Below, in pieces: positions 46,675 through 59,141 of a stretch of 64,000 nt of DNA (position 1 is its first letter; each line of letters opens with the position of its first letter). Under the pieces are notes generated by a model, which made no database searches, was not told where the DNA came from, and saw only the letters and a program-made list of their open reading frames with translations. This DNA comes from Thozetella sp. PMI_491 (Eukaryota; Ascomycota; Sordariomycetes; Chaetosphaeriales; Chaetosphaeriaceae): the NCBI GenBank assembly GCA_021432635.1, contig MU270029.1, positions 804,575 to 868,574 on the forward strand, in the 5' to 3' direction. The translations under genes were made by a program, and so were the position numbers.

Positions 46675-47872
46675 ATGGCCGATCCTCAAGTCCAGCAGTG
46701 GCACACCTTCCAGGATGGCATAGAGAAGCTAACGCGGGCCGCGGCGCCGATGCCATCGCCCGGGAAAGACGAGGTATTGGTTGAGATCCGGGCTCTGTCG
46801 CTGAACTACCGCGACACCGAAGGTCGGTAGGATGAGCACCCAAAAGAGACACCCGGCTTAGCTGATTCCGCGCCAGTCATCATGGGGCTTTACAACCACC
46901 ACAAGACCTTCTCCGATGGACCGCCCCAGCCCCTGGTCCCCTGCTCTGACATGTGCGGCTACGTCGTGGCCGTGGGCGACGGCCCGCAGACCATCCCCTG
47001 GAAGGTGGGCGATCGCGTGCTCTCCATCTTCAACCAGACGCACCTCTCGGGCCAGATCAAGGCCCACCACATGACTAGCGGTTTGGGCAAGCCGCTGCCC
47101 GGTTGTCTGCAGACACACCGCGTCTTCCCGTCGACGGGGCTCGTCAAGGCGCCTGACTATCTCACCGACGAGGAAGCCTCCTGCCTGCCCATCGCCGCCG
47201 TCACGGCGTGGATGTCGATCAACTGGCAGCGGCCCATGGGCCAGCCCGGCGGGAAGGGGGAGACTGTGGTGCTGCAAGGCACCGGCGGCGTTTCTATTTC
47301 TGGCCTGCAAATCGCGAAGGCAGCCGGCGCAAAGAGTAAGTGCCGCCCGGCCTATTCCGGACCCTTGGACAGCAGAGACTGACCCCTTCCCCGTTCTAGC
47401 GATTATCACGTCCTCATCGGACGCCAAGCTGGAGAAGGCCAAGGCGCTGGGTGCCGACCACGTCATCAACTACTGCACTACGCCTGAGTGGCAGGACGTG
47501 GTGACGGAGGTCACCGGGGGCGAAGGCGCCGAGATCGTGCTCGAGTGCGGTGGAGCGCAGACGCTGGCGAAGTCATTCGACTGTGTTGCCTTCGGCGGCC
47601 ACATCGCCTGCATCGGCTACCTGTCGGGCAAGCAGGACGCGCCGGGCGACAGGACCAACGTCAACTTGCTGGCGCTGCGGCGCAACGTGACACTCCACGG
47701 CATCTTGAACGGGCCACGGGACCGGTTCGAAGAGATGAACGAGTTCTACGCTCAGCACCGAATCCGGCCGCCTGTCGATAGGGTATTTGGGTTCGAGGAG
47801 GCTAAGGAGGCGCTTCACTATCTCTTTGCCGGGAAGCACTTCGGCAAGGTGGTGATCCGGGTGAAGCCTTAA
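46675..47872 (+). CDS. Alcohol dehydrogenase / quinone reductase-like MDR protein
   Basis: NAD(P)H-dependent medium-chain oxidoreductase of 359 residues. Exons 46675-46822, 46877-47335 and 47400-47872 join in phase 1. The N-terminal GroES-like fold has VEIRALSLNYRDTEG, SDMCGYVVAVGDG and WKVGDRVLSIF. The Rossmann domain has VVLQGTGGVSISGLQIAKAA with the GxGGVS cofactor loop, then KALGADHVINY. The Cys cluster of structural-zinc alcohol dehydrogenases is absent, so this is the zinc-poor branch often annotated as zinc-type alcohol dehydrogenase-like or quinone oxidoreductase. The C-terminus VFGFEEAKEALHYLFAGKHF and GKVVIR is typical. Substrate unknown. It stands outside the GH cluster, across 2.7 kb of gene-free DNA. 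Confidence 0.9.
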
Positions 47873-48184
47873 GGTGAATATTGGATACCGAGGCGAGGAT
47901 CGAGCCCCATAGCTGCTTAAATGCTTTTTGGATATTAGAATTGCTACAGATGAGAGATATCTCGGTATATATATGGCAAGCTAGAAACCGCAGCAGGAAG
48001 CAATGTCCCGAATATGCGTCCACCAAGGGCCTGTGCCGGCCGCCCCCGCCCCCCGAACGCCAAGTTGTGACAACCATCTCCTAAAGGAGTAGCATGCGAC
48101 CCAACCAAGGATGCCTGATGTATGTGACACAATCGCACACCGAACAGTACTGGTGCATCTCGAACCGGACTGTCGTTCCCCTCC
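47873..48184. other. Convergent 3' intergenic region
   Basis: 312 bases between the convergent MDR and GH76 genes, with a TATATAT run near 47966. Presumed 3' untranslated sequence; nothing else seen. Confidence 0.5.
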
Positions 48185-49947
48185 TCAGCCTAGGAACCTC
48201 CGCACCGACTGGACGCCGCTCTCGGAGACCTCGGTCGACAGCCAGCCCATGGAGCCGAGCAGGCCGATCAACACCAGGGCTGTCAGAATACCGGCGCCAG
48301 CACGGTCGCCACCAGTAATGGGGGCTAGTGGGGTGATGCTGACGGCGCTGCTACCGGCGTTGGGGTCGCCGATGGAAGTACCGCCCGTTGTGTTGGTGAC
48401 TGGCGGCGCGATGTTGGTCTGGCCGACGAGCAGGGACGAGAGGGCAGCGAGAACGTTCATCTGCTGGCCGGCGCCGTAGAGGCCGTCGCTCTGGCCAGTG
48501 GTCCAGCGGAAGCCGCATTGCCGGCCGTTGTCACCGCCCGAGCACGCCTTGACGGCGGCGGCAGTCGAGTTCTTGAGCACGGGCATGATGACATCGCGCG
48601 TATAGGGCGCCAGCTGGGTCGACTGCGCCATCCATCGGTGCACGTAGCCCTTGAACGACAACATGTCGGTCTTGCAGCTCACGCGGTCGTCGAGCTCGCA
48701 CGAGATCTCCACCATGGGGCCTTGGGAGAAGAATACTTCGATAGTGCGCGAGACGAGGCCGTCGAGACGCTCCTTCCAGACGGGCGAGCCGTTGGTCTGT
48801 TCCGCTTGGGTTAGCATTCAACGTAGTATGCTTGGCACTTCGCGCGCGAGCGCGGCGCAGGCGCAACTTACGTAGTTGTACATGAAGGCGGCTCCCTGGA
48901 TGAAGACACCAGCATTGTATGAATATTGGGCCTTGTCAATATCCTTGCACTGGAGGGGGATGTGGCCACCGTCGTAGATGTTATAATCTTTGTCAATGAA
49001 GCCAATGTCTGCGGGCAGAAAAGTTAGCAAGGCTTGGGTACGAATCTTTCAAAAAGGGGATTTCGCAGTCCAACGTACTCTCCATCCAGTCCCAGGTCGA
49101 GTTGACCCACGAAATGTAGGTCTCGTTTACCGAGTAGCGGGCCAGGCGGGCGGCCATGTTGAAGAAGATGCCGTTGGCGATCGAGTTCTTGTAATCGTAG
49201 CCGACGTTGGTAGGCGGGATCTGCCACCGCAGGCCGCCTCCGCAGGTGTCGTCGTGCCGGTCGGGGGCGGCCTGGGTGTTGAAGACGCCCTGGGCGAGGG
49301 CGAGCCACTGCGGCTGGTCCTTGGGCGGGTCGGGGAACTTGTTCTCGGCGGCGAGCATGGCCGACATGCCCCAGAATCCCTGGTCGTCGTTGCCGAGCGA
49401 GGCGGTCCAGTTCGGGTGCTGGAAGCTGTTGGACGGCGGGCCAGCCTGGTGGAGCAGCGACTGCGTCACCTGCGGGTTGTAGGTATCGTCGCCCGTGTAG
49501 TGCCAGTAGTCGATCATGGTCCCCCACAGTGCACCGCCCTCCCACCAGTAGTAGTCGCCGTTGGGTGGCGGGCCGGGGAGAATGCCCGGCGTCATGCCGG
49601 ACTCGTTGCCGTGGTAGTACTTCATCAGATCGTACGCGACGAGCGCGGCCGCCTTCTTGATCGAGTCTGCGTCACGCCATGGTTAGTCTTCAGCGCCACG
49701 CTAACTGCAACTGCCGGCGGGCAGCAGCGGGAAGGTCTCGGAGCGTCGCCATCGCGGCCCCTCCCCCGCGCGGAGAGGGAGAGAGGGAGTGGTTGGAATG
49801 GATGGGCGGCGTCGTCATCGTTTCCCGCAGAAGACGCGGCCGCTTGAGGGAAAAAGCCCACTCACCAGGCGAGTCGAGATCCACCTGCAAAGCCGCAGAG
49901 GCAACCCCGGCCAGGGCGGCCAGGGAGAAAAGGCTAAATTTGGCCAT
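48185..49947 (-). CDS. GH76 alpha-1,6-mannanase-like GPI protein (Dfg5/Dcw1 family)
   Basis: Cell-wall protein of 472 residues. Fungal GH76 proteins act at the plasma membrane in transferring GPI-anchored mannoproteins to wall glucan. Exons 49947-49866, 49666-49079, 49008-48872 and 48796-48185 join in consistent phases; the first intron is 199 nt. A signal peptide ([18 protein letters not shown]) precedes [20 protein letters not shown]. The catalytic Asp pair lies in [39 protein letters not shown] and [15 protein letters not shown] are further family blocks. The C-terminus has a Ser/Thr/Gly-rich spacer and then a hydrophobic segment ([20 protein letters not shown]), compatible with a GPI signal, although about 15 polar residues follow it. 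Core morphogenesis gene, unrelated to the cluster. Confidence 0.92.
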
Positions 49948-51399
49948 GATCGAAAAGTAGGAATTGGAAAGGTGCAAACGAGTGGAATCAAGTCATCGGA
50001 ATCTGACTTGAAAGCAATCAGAACCCCTCGAGTGAACGGGGATCGCGGGGGAGTGAAGGAGCAGAAGTGCTGGAGAAAGAAGGAAGAAGCAGAAGCCCCC
50101 GTAGCGCGGGAAAAGGGCAAAAGAGACCTCGTTTTCGGTCGGTCAGCAGGGTATGACGGCCCCTACAGAGACCGGAAGCACCACCACCACTCATGGCCGG
50201 GTAGTGGCGCCCTGGGTCCAGAATACGGGAACAGGGGGGTGGTTGGTGGATGGGCAGGCGGCGAGGGAGAGAGACACACACACACTACCCTACCTTAGCA
50301 AGAGCACCAGCGCGCAGGCTAGCGGCTGTAGCATTGTTGTGTAGCCAAACTAGTATCCATCGTCCAATACGAAGGATGAAGATTCAGTGCCGTAGCCTGA
50401 AACGGCATGGTCGGCTTCCACGACAGGGGGGCCGGGCGGGCCTTCTCAGGGGTCGATCCAGGCTCTGCTTCCCCGCAGAAAACGCCACCGCTGGCGAATC
50501 AGGTCGGGCCGCTGGTCCAAAGGGCTACCACGGCGGCGGGGCTGGAGTGAGCGAACGGCCCGTGATTCGACTCAGACAGCCGTGGCAATGCACCCAACTC
50601 CCAGGAACAACTGCTGACCGACGCAGAGTGTGACGTCAATTTACCGTCGCGCAGAGGGCGAGCGAGACGCAGGTTCAGGGGGGGCCGGGGCAACCTGATG
50701 CTCTCTGATCCGCTGATCGACCGTGGAAGCGGTAAATGCTATGCTCATCGCACAAATCCATCGCACAGGGCGCCCTCCCTCAGCAGAGAAGGAGGGAGAC
50801 CAAAAGCAGGCTGGCAGGATAATCCAAGGTTGGCCACCTTTTCTTTTCTTTTCCTTCCTCATTCGCTCGATCTGCGGACCACACCCGCTGACGTCTGCCA
50901 CGCCATTCCGGTGTCTCAGAGATCTTGGAAGCAAAGCAAAGCCATGCACAAAGAAAAAGAAGTAGTGAAGAACAGAAGGGGAAGCGAAATAAAGAACGCA
51001 AAGCGATCGCGTGGTGTTTCGTCCCGATCTGGTACAATGCACCTTTTTTGGAAATTACCGTAGGCGATGATCCTAGGCTCCCGTGCGGGGAGGGACAAGC
51101 ACAATCTCTGCACCTCGCAGTTTCTCGGGCTTGCCTGCTAAGGGATCCTCATGTTTTCCTTTTCTAGTGGCCGGGCTGTTCCCGCGGCTGACAGCTGGCT
51201 GAGCGACAAGGATGTCCCTCTCATTTCCACAACTCAGCCCAAAAATGCCGTTGCCAAAGCGAAGGCATCGACGGCGAAAACCCTAACCCTCAATCCCCAG
51301 CGCTTTTCTCCTCGACTGTCGACTGCCGACTGGCGGGCCGAGGCAAACTTTAAGAAACCAGCGTTCCATGGCACTTCCAAACTTAATAGTCAATCCACC
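49948..51399. other. Intergenic region, no supported gene
   Basis: About 1.45 kb upstream of GH76 and downstream of the permease, both minus strand. It has a short CACACACAC run near 50275-50284. The overlapping frames here are not supported by splice chains or known domains. Confidence 0.5.
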
Positions 51400-53278
51400 C
51401 TATACATCCTTGACTTCCTTCGCCAAGACGTGGCTGTCGCCTGCCTCGCCCGTCTTCTCATGAGAATCTTGCCTCTCGGCATCGACATCCTCGACGTCGC
51501 CCGAGCCGACCTTGTATCCCGGCACCACGCGGTCGATCAGGGTCGGCCGGTGCGGGAAGAAGAAGTTGAGGAAGTAGTAGAGGGAGACGGAGACAACAAA
51601 GCCGTACAGCCAGTTGAAGGCGAACAGGTTCTGGAGCCCCTGGCTGATGGTGACATTCTGCGGGGTGACCTTCTTGGCCAACGCCGGCAGCAGTGGAACG
51701 ATGACTAGCAAGGTCGTCACCAGCGCCCGCCAGTTGATGCCGTTCCAATACGTGTAGATGCCGTCCGGGTTGTAGAGCGCCGGCACGTCGTATTTGCGCT
51801 TCTTGACAAGCCAGTAATCGCATGTCAGGATCCCCTATAAGGTGGCGCTCGTGTGTCAGCTGGTCAATGCTTCTCTTGAATTTGCCCCTTGTTCTCCGCC
51901 CTCCGGGTGCACGGAAATTGCTTACCGCAATGGGCGCCATGAAGATGGCGTACGCCGACATGAAGTTGAGGAACGCCGCGGCGCTCGCGATGATGATCCA
52001 GGGGCACAACGCCCAGCCACCAATGAGCGAGGCGAACACGGTGCCGCGGCGGATGTTGAAGACTCGCGGGAACAGCGTCGTGATGTCGTTGGCGAACGAG
52101 ATAGCGTTGGCCGAGATGTTGACCGAGATCTGCGCCAGCAGCCAGATGGACGCGCAGAAGAAGGCGGCGGCCCGGCCCCCAGGCGTGCCCTGCCACTGGC
52201 TGATGATGTCGAGCGGGTTCCAGAGCGTCTTGTGGTACAGCTTCTGCGAGGCGGCGGCCGCCACGATGCCCAGCCCGCCGACCAGCACCTTGAAGAAGGG
52301 GATGAAGGGCAGCTGCCAGTACTGCGCGCCGCGGTTCTTGCTGAAGCGCGAAAAGTCAGGAATGTTGGCCGCGATGGTCGAGAAGCCGCCCGTGACGCTG
52401 GTCAGGCTCGAGAGCCACAGCCACGCGCGCGTCGACCCGGACACGGTGGCGGGTGCGTAGAAGAAGTCGCCAGCACCGCCGGCCTGCACGCTGATCCAGA
52501 TGACCATGGCGATGGCCATGGGCGTCACCAGCGCCGTCTTGAGCCAGAACAGGTACTGCAGCCGGTGCGTGGGGATCAGCAGCAGCGGCAGCTGTAGCAG
52601 CCAGTACAAGAAGTAGGCGCACATGCCCTGCGTGGTGATGCCGGCCGACGCGGGCAGGTGGTTGGGCACCTGGGCGTAGCTGGGCCACAAGGCGATGAGG
52701 ATCTGCTGGACGCAGGCGCCGCCCGATGCGCTCTGCACGCCGAACCAGAACAGCGCCAGGATGCCGCGGCTGATGACGCAGAAGTAGCTGAGCCAGTAGC
52801 CGTAGCTAGCGCGCATGGCGATGGGGAACGAGATGTGCAGGTCCGAGCCGACGGCGCCGTTGAGGACGGTAGGGATGGCGTTGCAGATGGCCGCCACGAA
52901 TACGATCAGGATCGCGTCTGTAGCCGACAGGCCGGTGGTCATGATGGAGCTAGCCGCCGACCACGTCGAGATGGTGACCAGGTCCGAGTACCAGTACGTG
53001 ACGAACGTCCAGCTCGTCCATGTCTGCTTCTCCTCCGGGACGGGATCTTGGTCTGTCACGAGAGAGAAGAACCGGAGGCGTCAGCGATGCCTGCGGGAGG
53101 AAGGGACTCCCGAGGGGAGAGAGAAGCCGTACGTACCGGCATTGGTCCACACATGAGGCGGAGCGATGCTGCTGGGCTGCTTTGGGAGCTTCCAGCTATT
53201 AGGCTGGGTCAGTCGCAGGTGGACTTTCTCGTTGAGAGCCTTGCCGCGGACGGCGACGCGCTCTCGTAGGTCGGCCAT
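51400..53278 (-). CDS. NCS1 nucleobase/allantoin-type permease
   Basis: Plasma-membrane symporter of 567 residues in the NCS1 family (Fur4/Dal4/FurA group), which imports uracil, allantoin, uridine or related compounds. Exons 53278-53137, 53052-51926 and 51834-51400 join in phase. Residues 20-60 hold LTQPNSWKLPKQPSSIAPPH and WTNADQDPVPEEKQTW, the invariant N-terminal motif. TM1 is built around WSAASSIMTTGLSATDAI. Later blocks are GDLHISFPI-like SDLHISFPIAMRASYG, FSTIAANIPDFSRF and SVNISANAISFANDIT, all substrate-site regions of the fold. GILTCDYWLVKKRKYDVPAL follows the last intron. About 12 hydrophobic segments are visible. Exact substrate cannot be assigned by eye. Confidence 0.93.
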
Positions 53279-55042
53279 GGCACGCGTCGAGGAAGTGCGG
53301 TGGCGTCTAGCTGGAGCAGCAGGAGGACGGAGACGAGAAGAACCGCTGCGAGAGCTGAGGGCCGGAAGAGGCCATGTCGACGATGAACGCCGACTAAGTA
53401 GTAGGGATGCAGTGAGACCCCAACATAGTATATCCCAAGGATTGCCACGGTTGGCGCGTGGGCGCGGGGATGGGAACTCTGGCGGGAAGCAGCCCCGTGT
53501 CCAGGTCCCGGGGGCCCCTCGCGAGCCGACCCTAGTGCACCGACAGCCGTGAACGGGGGGGACTAAGAAGCGAGACTATTGGGGCTGTCATCCGGGGACG
53601 GGTCACTCCGCGACCAATAGAAGGTCCAAAGAGCCGAATTGTCGTATGCAGCACAGGATGATGACTGCCCAGGACCCATTGCGGGACGACAGGTTCTGTC
53701 ACATTTTCTGCATTGTCGAACCAACACCTGCAAGAATTTGCTAAGTATTGGGGAATCCGACCGGGATTGTTTGGGTGGGGGGGTTGAAGGCCGAGGCATG
53801 GCGTGGGAGCCATAGGCCGTGGCGGATGCAATCGCGTGCGATGCTGCCACTCTGACTGGGGGGTCGTTTACCGATCCTGCGTGGAGGGGGGGCCGCCGGC
53901 CGCCCTAGGAAGGGAAAGGGAAAGAAGAAAGAACCCAAAAAAAAGCAATTGCACCAACGCTTCCTGACGTTGATCGCTCCCCCTTCGAATTCGGACGATA
54001 AGGTGTTGGCAGCCCTTGGCGTTCGGAGGCCCCTTGGCGGTGTGGTGTCGCATCCCTCGAAAATGGGGCTCGTGTGCTGCGTGGATGCGATGCGTGGGGG
54101 GCACATTAAGATAAAGCTCCCCGGAGCTAGATCTAGCTAGAATTTTTCTTGTGCGACGCGCCCGAGGCATGGCAGTGGGTAGCACAGCATCGAGGGAAAG
54201 CGCGGACAAGGCAGTCAGGCAAGGCAGGCAAGGCAGGGCATCTCAATAGGGGAGCAACGAGCTGGCTAGGGTCGGCGGTGGCATGGTCAGCCCATCCGAT
54301 AAGTACGTGGCTGGCCCCGTTTTCCACACCGTTTAGTTTTGTGCGGCTGTCACACACCGCAAACTGCAATTGGAACTGCACATTGCACACCCCGACGACG
54401 CTACCGACAACGCTACCAGGCGCCTCCTCTCCACGCGTTCCCGTCCGTCCAGCTCTAACCCCCCTCTTCCCTCCCGTTCCAGGACCCTGTCCGGGTGTGC
54501 CGGGGAACCTGACCCCCCGGCTCGGATACGCTACTACAGTATTTGGGATTGTAATCCCCCCGCGCCTCTTCTCTTGGCCGGGGGCTTTGTCTATGCTGCC
54601 TGACTATCCCACTGCTACCTACCCCCTCTACCTACCCTACCTATCCTACCTCACATACCTTGCCTCCACCGCTCTTGCGGAGGATTTGTTTTAAACTTTG
54701 TGGCCGAAGCCCCGGTTTTGATGCGAGCCCAGAGCTAGGGAGCCGGACAAGGACGGGGCCGCAGGCCTGCAGCATGCGATAGCATAGGCGACAGAGCGCA
54801 TCGGGTTTGGAACCGGAAACCATATTACTCGTCTCCCCAATTTCGCCGCCCTCGGCCCTTTCCCACCCCCGTCCAAACCCCCCCGACGTACCAGTCCCCG
54901 GCGCTCGGGCTTGTGATGCGCCTGTGTGCTAGCCACGATCTCTGCTGCCGACCTGCCGGGCACGTTTCTGGCTACTTGACCTAGACTGACGCCATCTCCC
55001 GCGAACTAACCGCTGGCTGCATGTCCCATTTCGATTCCGATA
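53279..55042. other. Intergenic region between divergent genes
   Basis: About 1.76 kb between the permease (minus) and a Zn2Cys6 factor (plus), holding both promoters. A CTACCTAC-type pyrimidine microsatellite lies at about 54612-54660. Long frames here are composition artefacts; none has a recognisable domain. Confidence 0.5.
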
Positions 55043-57422
55043 ATGGCAGCGCCTCGCGCGAAGCTCGCCTGCGCGAGCTGCACCCGACGAAAGGTGCGCT
55101 GCTCCAAGGAGATACCGTGCTCCAACTGCATTCGAAGGTGAGACCCTCGCCTCCCCTCCCGGCGGGGCTACCCGCCGCCTGTCGCTCTCCACGGTCTCGT
55201 CCTTGTCCTACCGGGAAGGCAGAAGAAGAAAAGAGTAAAACAAAAAGGCGGACCACTGACTTTGAGCATGTAGGGGCGAGCAAGATAGCTGCTCGACCGG
55301 CGCGGGGTTGGCCAGCACGTCGCCGGCCTCCAGCCACACATTCCACGCGCCTGCCATCTCCCCGGCGAGCACCAACGACACCGAGATTGACCATCTCCGC
55401 ATCCGAGTGGCCGAGCTCGAGGCGGAGCTCAGGCGTCGCCATTCCCCGGCGTCCCCTGTGGGTCGCGACGATGGCGGCGGCCGCGGCCGTGTGGAGCCAC
55501 CCAGCCGTGAAGCTCCCCCGTTCTCGCACGCGCTCGTCGTCGTCAAGGGCGAGCGAGACGACCGCGCGCCTGCCAAGCACCCGCTGCCCGGCGGCCCGCC
55601 CGGCGCCCAGCCGGCCCCGTCCTACCTGCCGACTCCGGAGGTGGAGGCGCCGGACCCCGACGCCAAGCATGCGGCCTCCATCCTCGAGTTCCTCTCGTGG
55701 GGGCGCAAGAAGAACCCGGACTACCACGACGTCTCGCTCGAGGCGTCTGAGGCCATGGGCAACCCCAGCGACGTCCGCGACGTCGATGCCGGCGTGGCCT
55801 TCCCCGAATTCACCCAGGACTGGTTCAAGTCGCAGCTCGCCATGATCCAGTCGCTGCTGCCGCCGCCCCCGCAGGTCTGGCAGCTCGAGCGGTTCCACGC
55901 CGAGTCGCTGTTGTGGTACCACGGCTCGTACCACGCGCCCACCTTTCACAAGCAGCTCCAGGGCTTCTACGACCGCTTCGGCGGCAGCGTGTCGAACCCG
56001 GGCGTCAATCTGCAGTGGGTCGCCATGCTCTTCGCCGTGCTCACCGGCAGCATGACGGCCGCGCCCGACGATCTGGCACTCTCGTGGGGGTTCCGCGAGT
56101 CCGAGCGCGGCATCCTATCCCGGCAGTGGTACCGTGCCACCATCCGGCTGCTGAACCTAGCCGAGTACACGGCCAACCAGTCGATCCTGTCGACACAGGC
56201 CATCGCCACCATCACCATCTCGGCCCACCAGCTCGGCTTCTCCAACATGCAGTCGGTGCATCTAGCCGCCGCCAACAAGATCGCCCAAGCGCTCGGCCTG
56301 CAGAAGCTCGGCGCCGGCTGCGAAGGCTCGCCCGTCGAGGTCGAGGCCGGCCGCCGCGTGTGGTGCCAGCTGACCACCCAGGACTGGTTCTCCATCCCCT
56401 TCTCCGAGTCTTACATGCTCAACCCGCTGTACTCGCGTTCGCTGCAGCCCCTCAACTGCCACGAAGAGGAGCTGACCTCCCTCCCCGACACCATCCCTAC
56501 CGTCATGACCTATTCGCGCTATCTACAGGGCATCGCCGCCATCATGCCCCGCCTGCAGGACGACCTGATGCAGGCCAGCACCGAGTACACAAAGTACATG
56601 GAGGTGCGCAAGTGGGACGAGCGGATCCGCCGGATGCTGACTCACGAGGCGCCCCCGATGCTCTCGAGCCGCTACCCTATCGACCCAGACTGGCCGCCCT
56701 ATGTGCCCTGGGCCCGGCGCGCGCTAGCCATCTCGGGCTACCACAAGGTCATCATGGTGCACCGGTCATTCCTGTCCGAGAGCTTCACCAATCCCACCTT
56801 CGCCTACACCCGCAAGACGTGCTTGGCCGCGTCCCGGACCATCATCAGCGAGTACAAGATGGTGATCAAGGAGGACGGTCCGATCCTGTGGATTCACCAG
56901 GCCTTCGCCGTCGCGGCCGCCATCATCTTGGCGCTGGACATGCTGCACCGCAGCCCTGTCGAGGACGAGTTCCATGAGAACAAGGCGCTGGTCGAGGACA
57001 CGGTCGCCATCATCGGCCGCTGCCGGAATAGCATGATAGCCCAGCGTGGCGAGAAGCTCCTATCGGCGCTACTCATGGAGGTGGAGCGCTGCATCGCCGA
57101 GTCCAAGAAGCGGAAGCTGGGCGACGACCGCCAGAAGCCGCGGGTCATGAACGTCTCCGCCTTTGTCAAGCGCTTCTGCGAGGGTCCCGCCGCCCCCTCT
57201 CCATCGCCCACCCCTGCCGCCAACGTGGGCCTTGCCCAGTCCGAACTGTCGGCCGCGCTGACGACCGCGGCCCCGTTCGATGGGGATCATGCCGTCCTGT
57301 TTGGGACCGAGTTCGGCGCGCAGGACGGGCCCGGGCTGCACTATCCCGCCATCGACGGATGCTTCGAGAACCTAGTCTGGCTCGCTAACAACGATTTCGC
57401 CGGCGGATACGAACCGTCGTGA
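55043..57422 (+). CDS. Zn(II)2Cys6 fungal transcription factor
   Basis: Nuclear regulator of 747 residues. Exon 1 (55043-55137) carries most of the zinc cluster, CASCTRRKVRCSKEIPCSNC, and exon 2 (55274-57422) supplies the last Cys in RRGEQDSC; they join in phase 2 over a 136-nt intron. The cluster spacing is C-x2-C-x6-C-x5-C-x2-C-x8-C. A heptad-like linker (IDHLRIRVAELEAELRRRH) follows and could dimerise. The fungal-specific domain includes GFRESERGILSRQWYRATIR, WCQLTTQDWFSIPFSESYML and WPPYVPWARRALAISGYHKV. An acidic C-terminus ends in NNDFAGGYEPS. The large frame in exon 2 alone starts after the zinc finger, so a single-exon model would miss the DNA-binding domain. The target pathway is unknown. 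Confidence 0.92.
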
Positions 57423-58355
57423 AGCAAACGGGTAGTTAGTAGCAGTGATGATGCGCCTCCACACCTGGCAAAGTCGTCAGGCATCACCCACCGGACACAC
57501 CGATGGTGCACGGCAGCTTGAGGCAAGGGCCCATGCATGCGCATCCACCGCGAAACGGCAAGCGCCGTCTTTTGGTGTAGCCTTCATGGCGCAATCGGGC
57601 CTTCCGGGAGTAAATAGTATCTCTGGATCAAGGGAGATTGGCATCGCGGCTCCCATGAGGCCCTCCCCACTGCTAATATACGTGGGGCTGCCCAGGTGCC
57701 TGGGAAGATCGCCGGGTGTAGCACATAGCCGACACCAACCTTCGCAGCCGATACGTTCGGCTGGACTCGACTGTGAGCCTGCCCCTCTCTCCACTGGTCG
57801 CCTGACTTCAGACGTCTAACTTAGATAGGCTGAATACCAACTGTGCGATTGGGGTGCTGATGACACCGTCAACGCCGAACTTTGGTCTCGCCCTGGTGGG
57901 GGCTAAAACACCATGTGACATGCCGCAACGTGGTTCTTATAATTCAAAAGGAATATAGCTGGTAATGGTGCAATTTGTTGATATGAGAGGCTTATACAGG
58001 GACGTGGTACGACATAGACTTGGCGCACCCGAGATGGGACAGAAGGATACAGTGTTGGAGGGATATTCACGATCGGACCAGAGATAATACCCGTGTTAGC
58101 TACTCACAGTCTGTATAAATTTACAGCACTTGTCACACAAGCTGGCAAATAAGCTTCCCAGCAGAACGATGCGAAGAGATTGGGTCACAAGTTACCAGAC
58201 GCACATAAACTAAGACGGATCATATAGAAAGCTAAACCATAGAAGACTCCGCAGGGATATCATGATTCTCGACATGTCTAGAATACGATGCTTGTCTACC
58301 ATATTATCACATCTAATTCACTTCTAGCCCACAAAATCCTCAGAATCTCAACCTT
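57423..58355. other. Convergent intergenic region
   Basis: 933 bases between the convergent regulator and the flavin-reductase-like gene. AT content rises after 57900. No gene, RNA or repeat was recognised. Confidence 0.5.
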
Positions 58356-59141
58356 TTAGACGAATCCTTTTGCTGCGATGTCGGCATCTCCGTCTCCAGG
58401 GAGCTTCTTCACGCCGCTTCTAGTAAGGATGCGAAATCTCTCTTCGTCATGGCGAGTGAGAAGATTTTCGGTATCTTTGTTCTCAGGGCTTAGGCCGTAT
58501 AGCTGCCGAAAAGACATGATCAGCGGCCGCCACTTGTCCGGGTCGACCCTGTTGGGGTGTCCCTCTACACGCAGTCGATCCAAGACGTGGACGCGAAGCA
58601 CGCGGACTTCGATCGCCATCGCCATGCCTTCTCGATCAGGCATATCTGTCCACAAATTCGTGGCCTCGATGAGCCCACACTCCATCTGGACGGGGCACTC
58701 TGCGATGCGCGGCGGCCGGACAAAGTCGGACGCTTCTGGCGTCAGTCGCGCCCTGGCCCACTTGTCTTTGACGAATTCGAAGCCGGGTTTTGACGGAGGG
58801 ACCGGGTTGGAGCCGGTGGTCGAGGTAAGGGCGCTGACATGTGTAGCCATGGAGTCATCGGGCAAGTTGAGCACGCACTGCTTCGTGCGCAAGATATTCT
58901 CCGTCGTCTTGGACGAACTGATCAGCCCAAGCACGCAGGAATGGCCCAGCCACCAGGCCGACGACATGGGAGAGACGTTGCTGGTTCCATCTTCGTTCTC
59001 TGTCGAGATGAGCACCACAGGAGTGCCCCAGTAAAGAATTGCTGGAGAGACAATGGAGTGGGTTTGCGTAGACATTCTAGCGGCGGTTGCAGCGGGGACT
59101 TCAGTGGCTATTCTGCTGTGTCGTTTAATGATGCTTCCCAT
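58356..59141 (-). CDS. Flavin reductase-like domain protein
   Basis: FMN-binding split-barrel protein of 261 residues from ATG 59141, or 239 from ATG 59075 (MSTQTHSIVSPAILYWGTPV); the latter lies right before conserved sequence and may be the true start. It is intronless. Family features are VVLISTENEDGTSNVSPMSS, the flavin-loop WWLGHSCVLGLISSSKTTEN and LRTKQCVLNLP. RIAECPVQMECGLIEA and MAMAIEVRVLRVHV are later strands. Members of this group bind FMN and reduce flavins or small substrates with NAD(P)H, or take part in detoxification. No signal peptide is present. It stands alone between long gene-free stretches, so context adds little. Confidence 0.87.
   Translation of the reverse strand: MGSIIKRHSRIATEVPAATAARMSTQTHSIVSPAILYWGTPVVLISTENEDGTSNVSPMSSAWWLGHSCVLGLISSSKTTENILRTKQCVLNLPDDSMATHVSALTSTTGSNPVPPSKPGFEFVKDKWARARLTPEASDFVRPPRIAECPVQMECGLIEATNLWTDMPDREGMAMAIEVRVLRVHVLDRLRVEGHPNRVDPDKWRPLIMSFRQLYGLSPENKDTENLLTRHDEERFRILTRSGVKKLPGDGDADIAAKGFV

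Noticed and set aside
51842-52597. 251-codon plus-strand frame and its neighbours
   Set aside because: They are antisense to the NCS1 permease and charged without pattern; GC-driven shadow frames.
54981-55949. 322-codon minus-strand frame
   Set aside because: It lies opposite the zinc-cluster exons, is Arg/Gly-rich and has no recognisable domain.
55913-56977. 354-codon plus-strand frame overlapping the second Zn2Cys6 gene
   Set aside because: It is a shifted frame of the transcription factor exon, rich in Arg, His and Pro, with no domain. High GC at third positions keeps it open.
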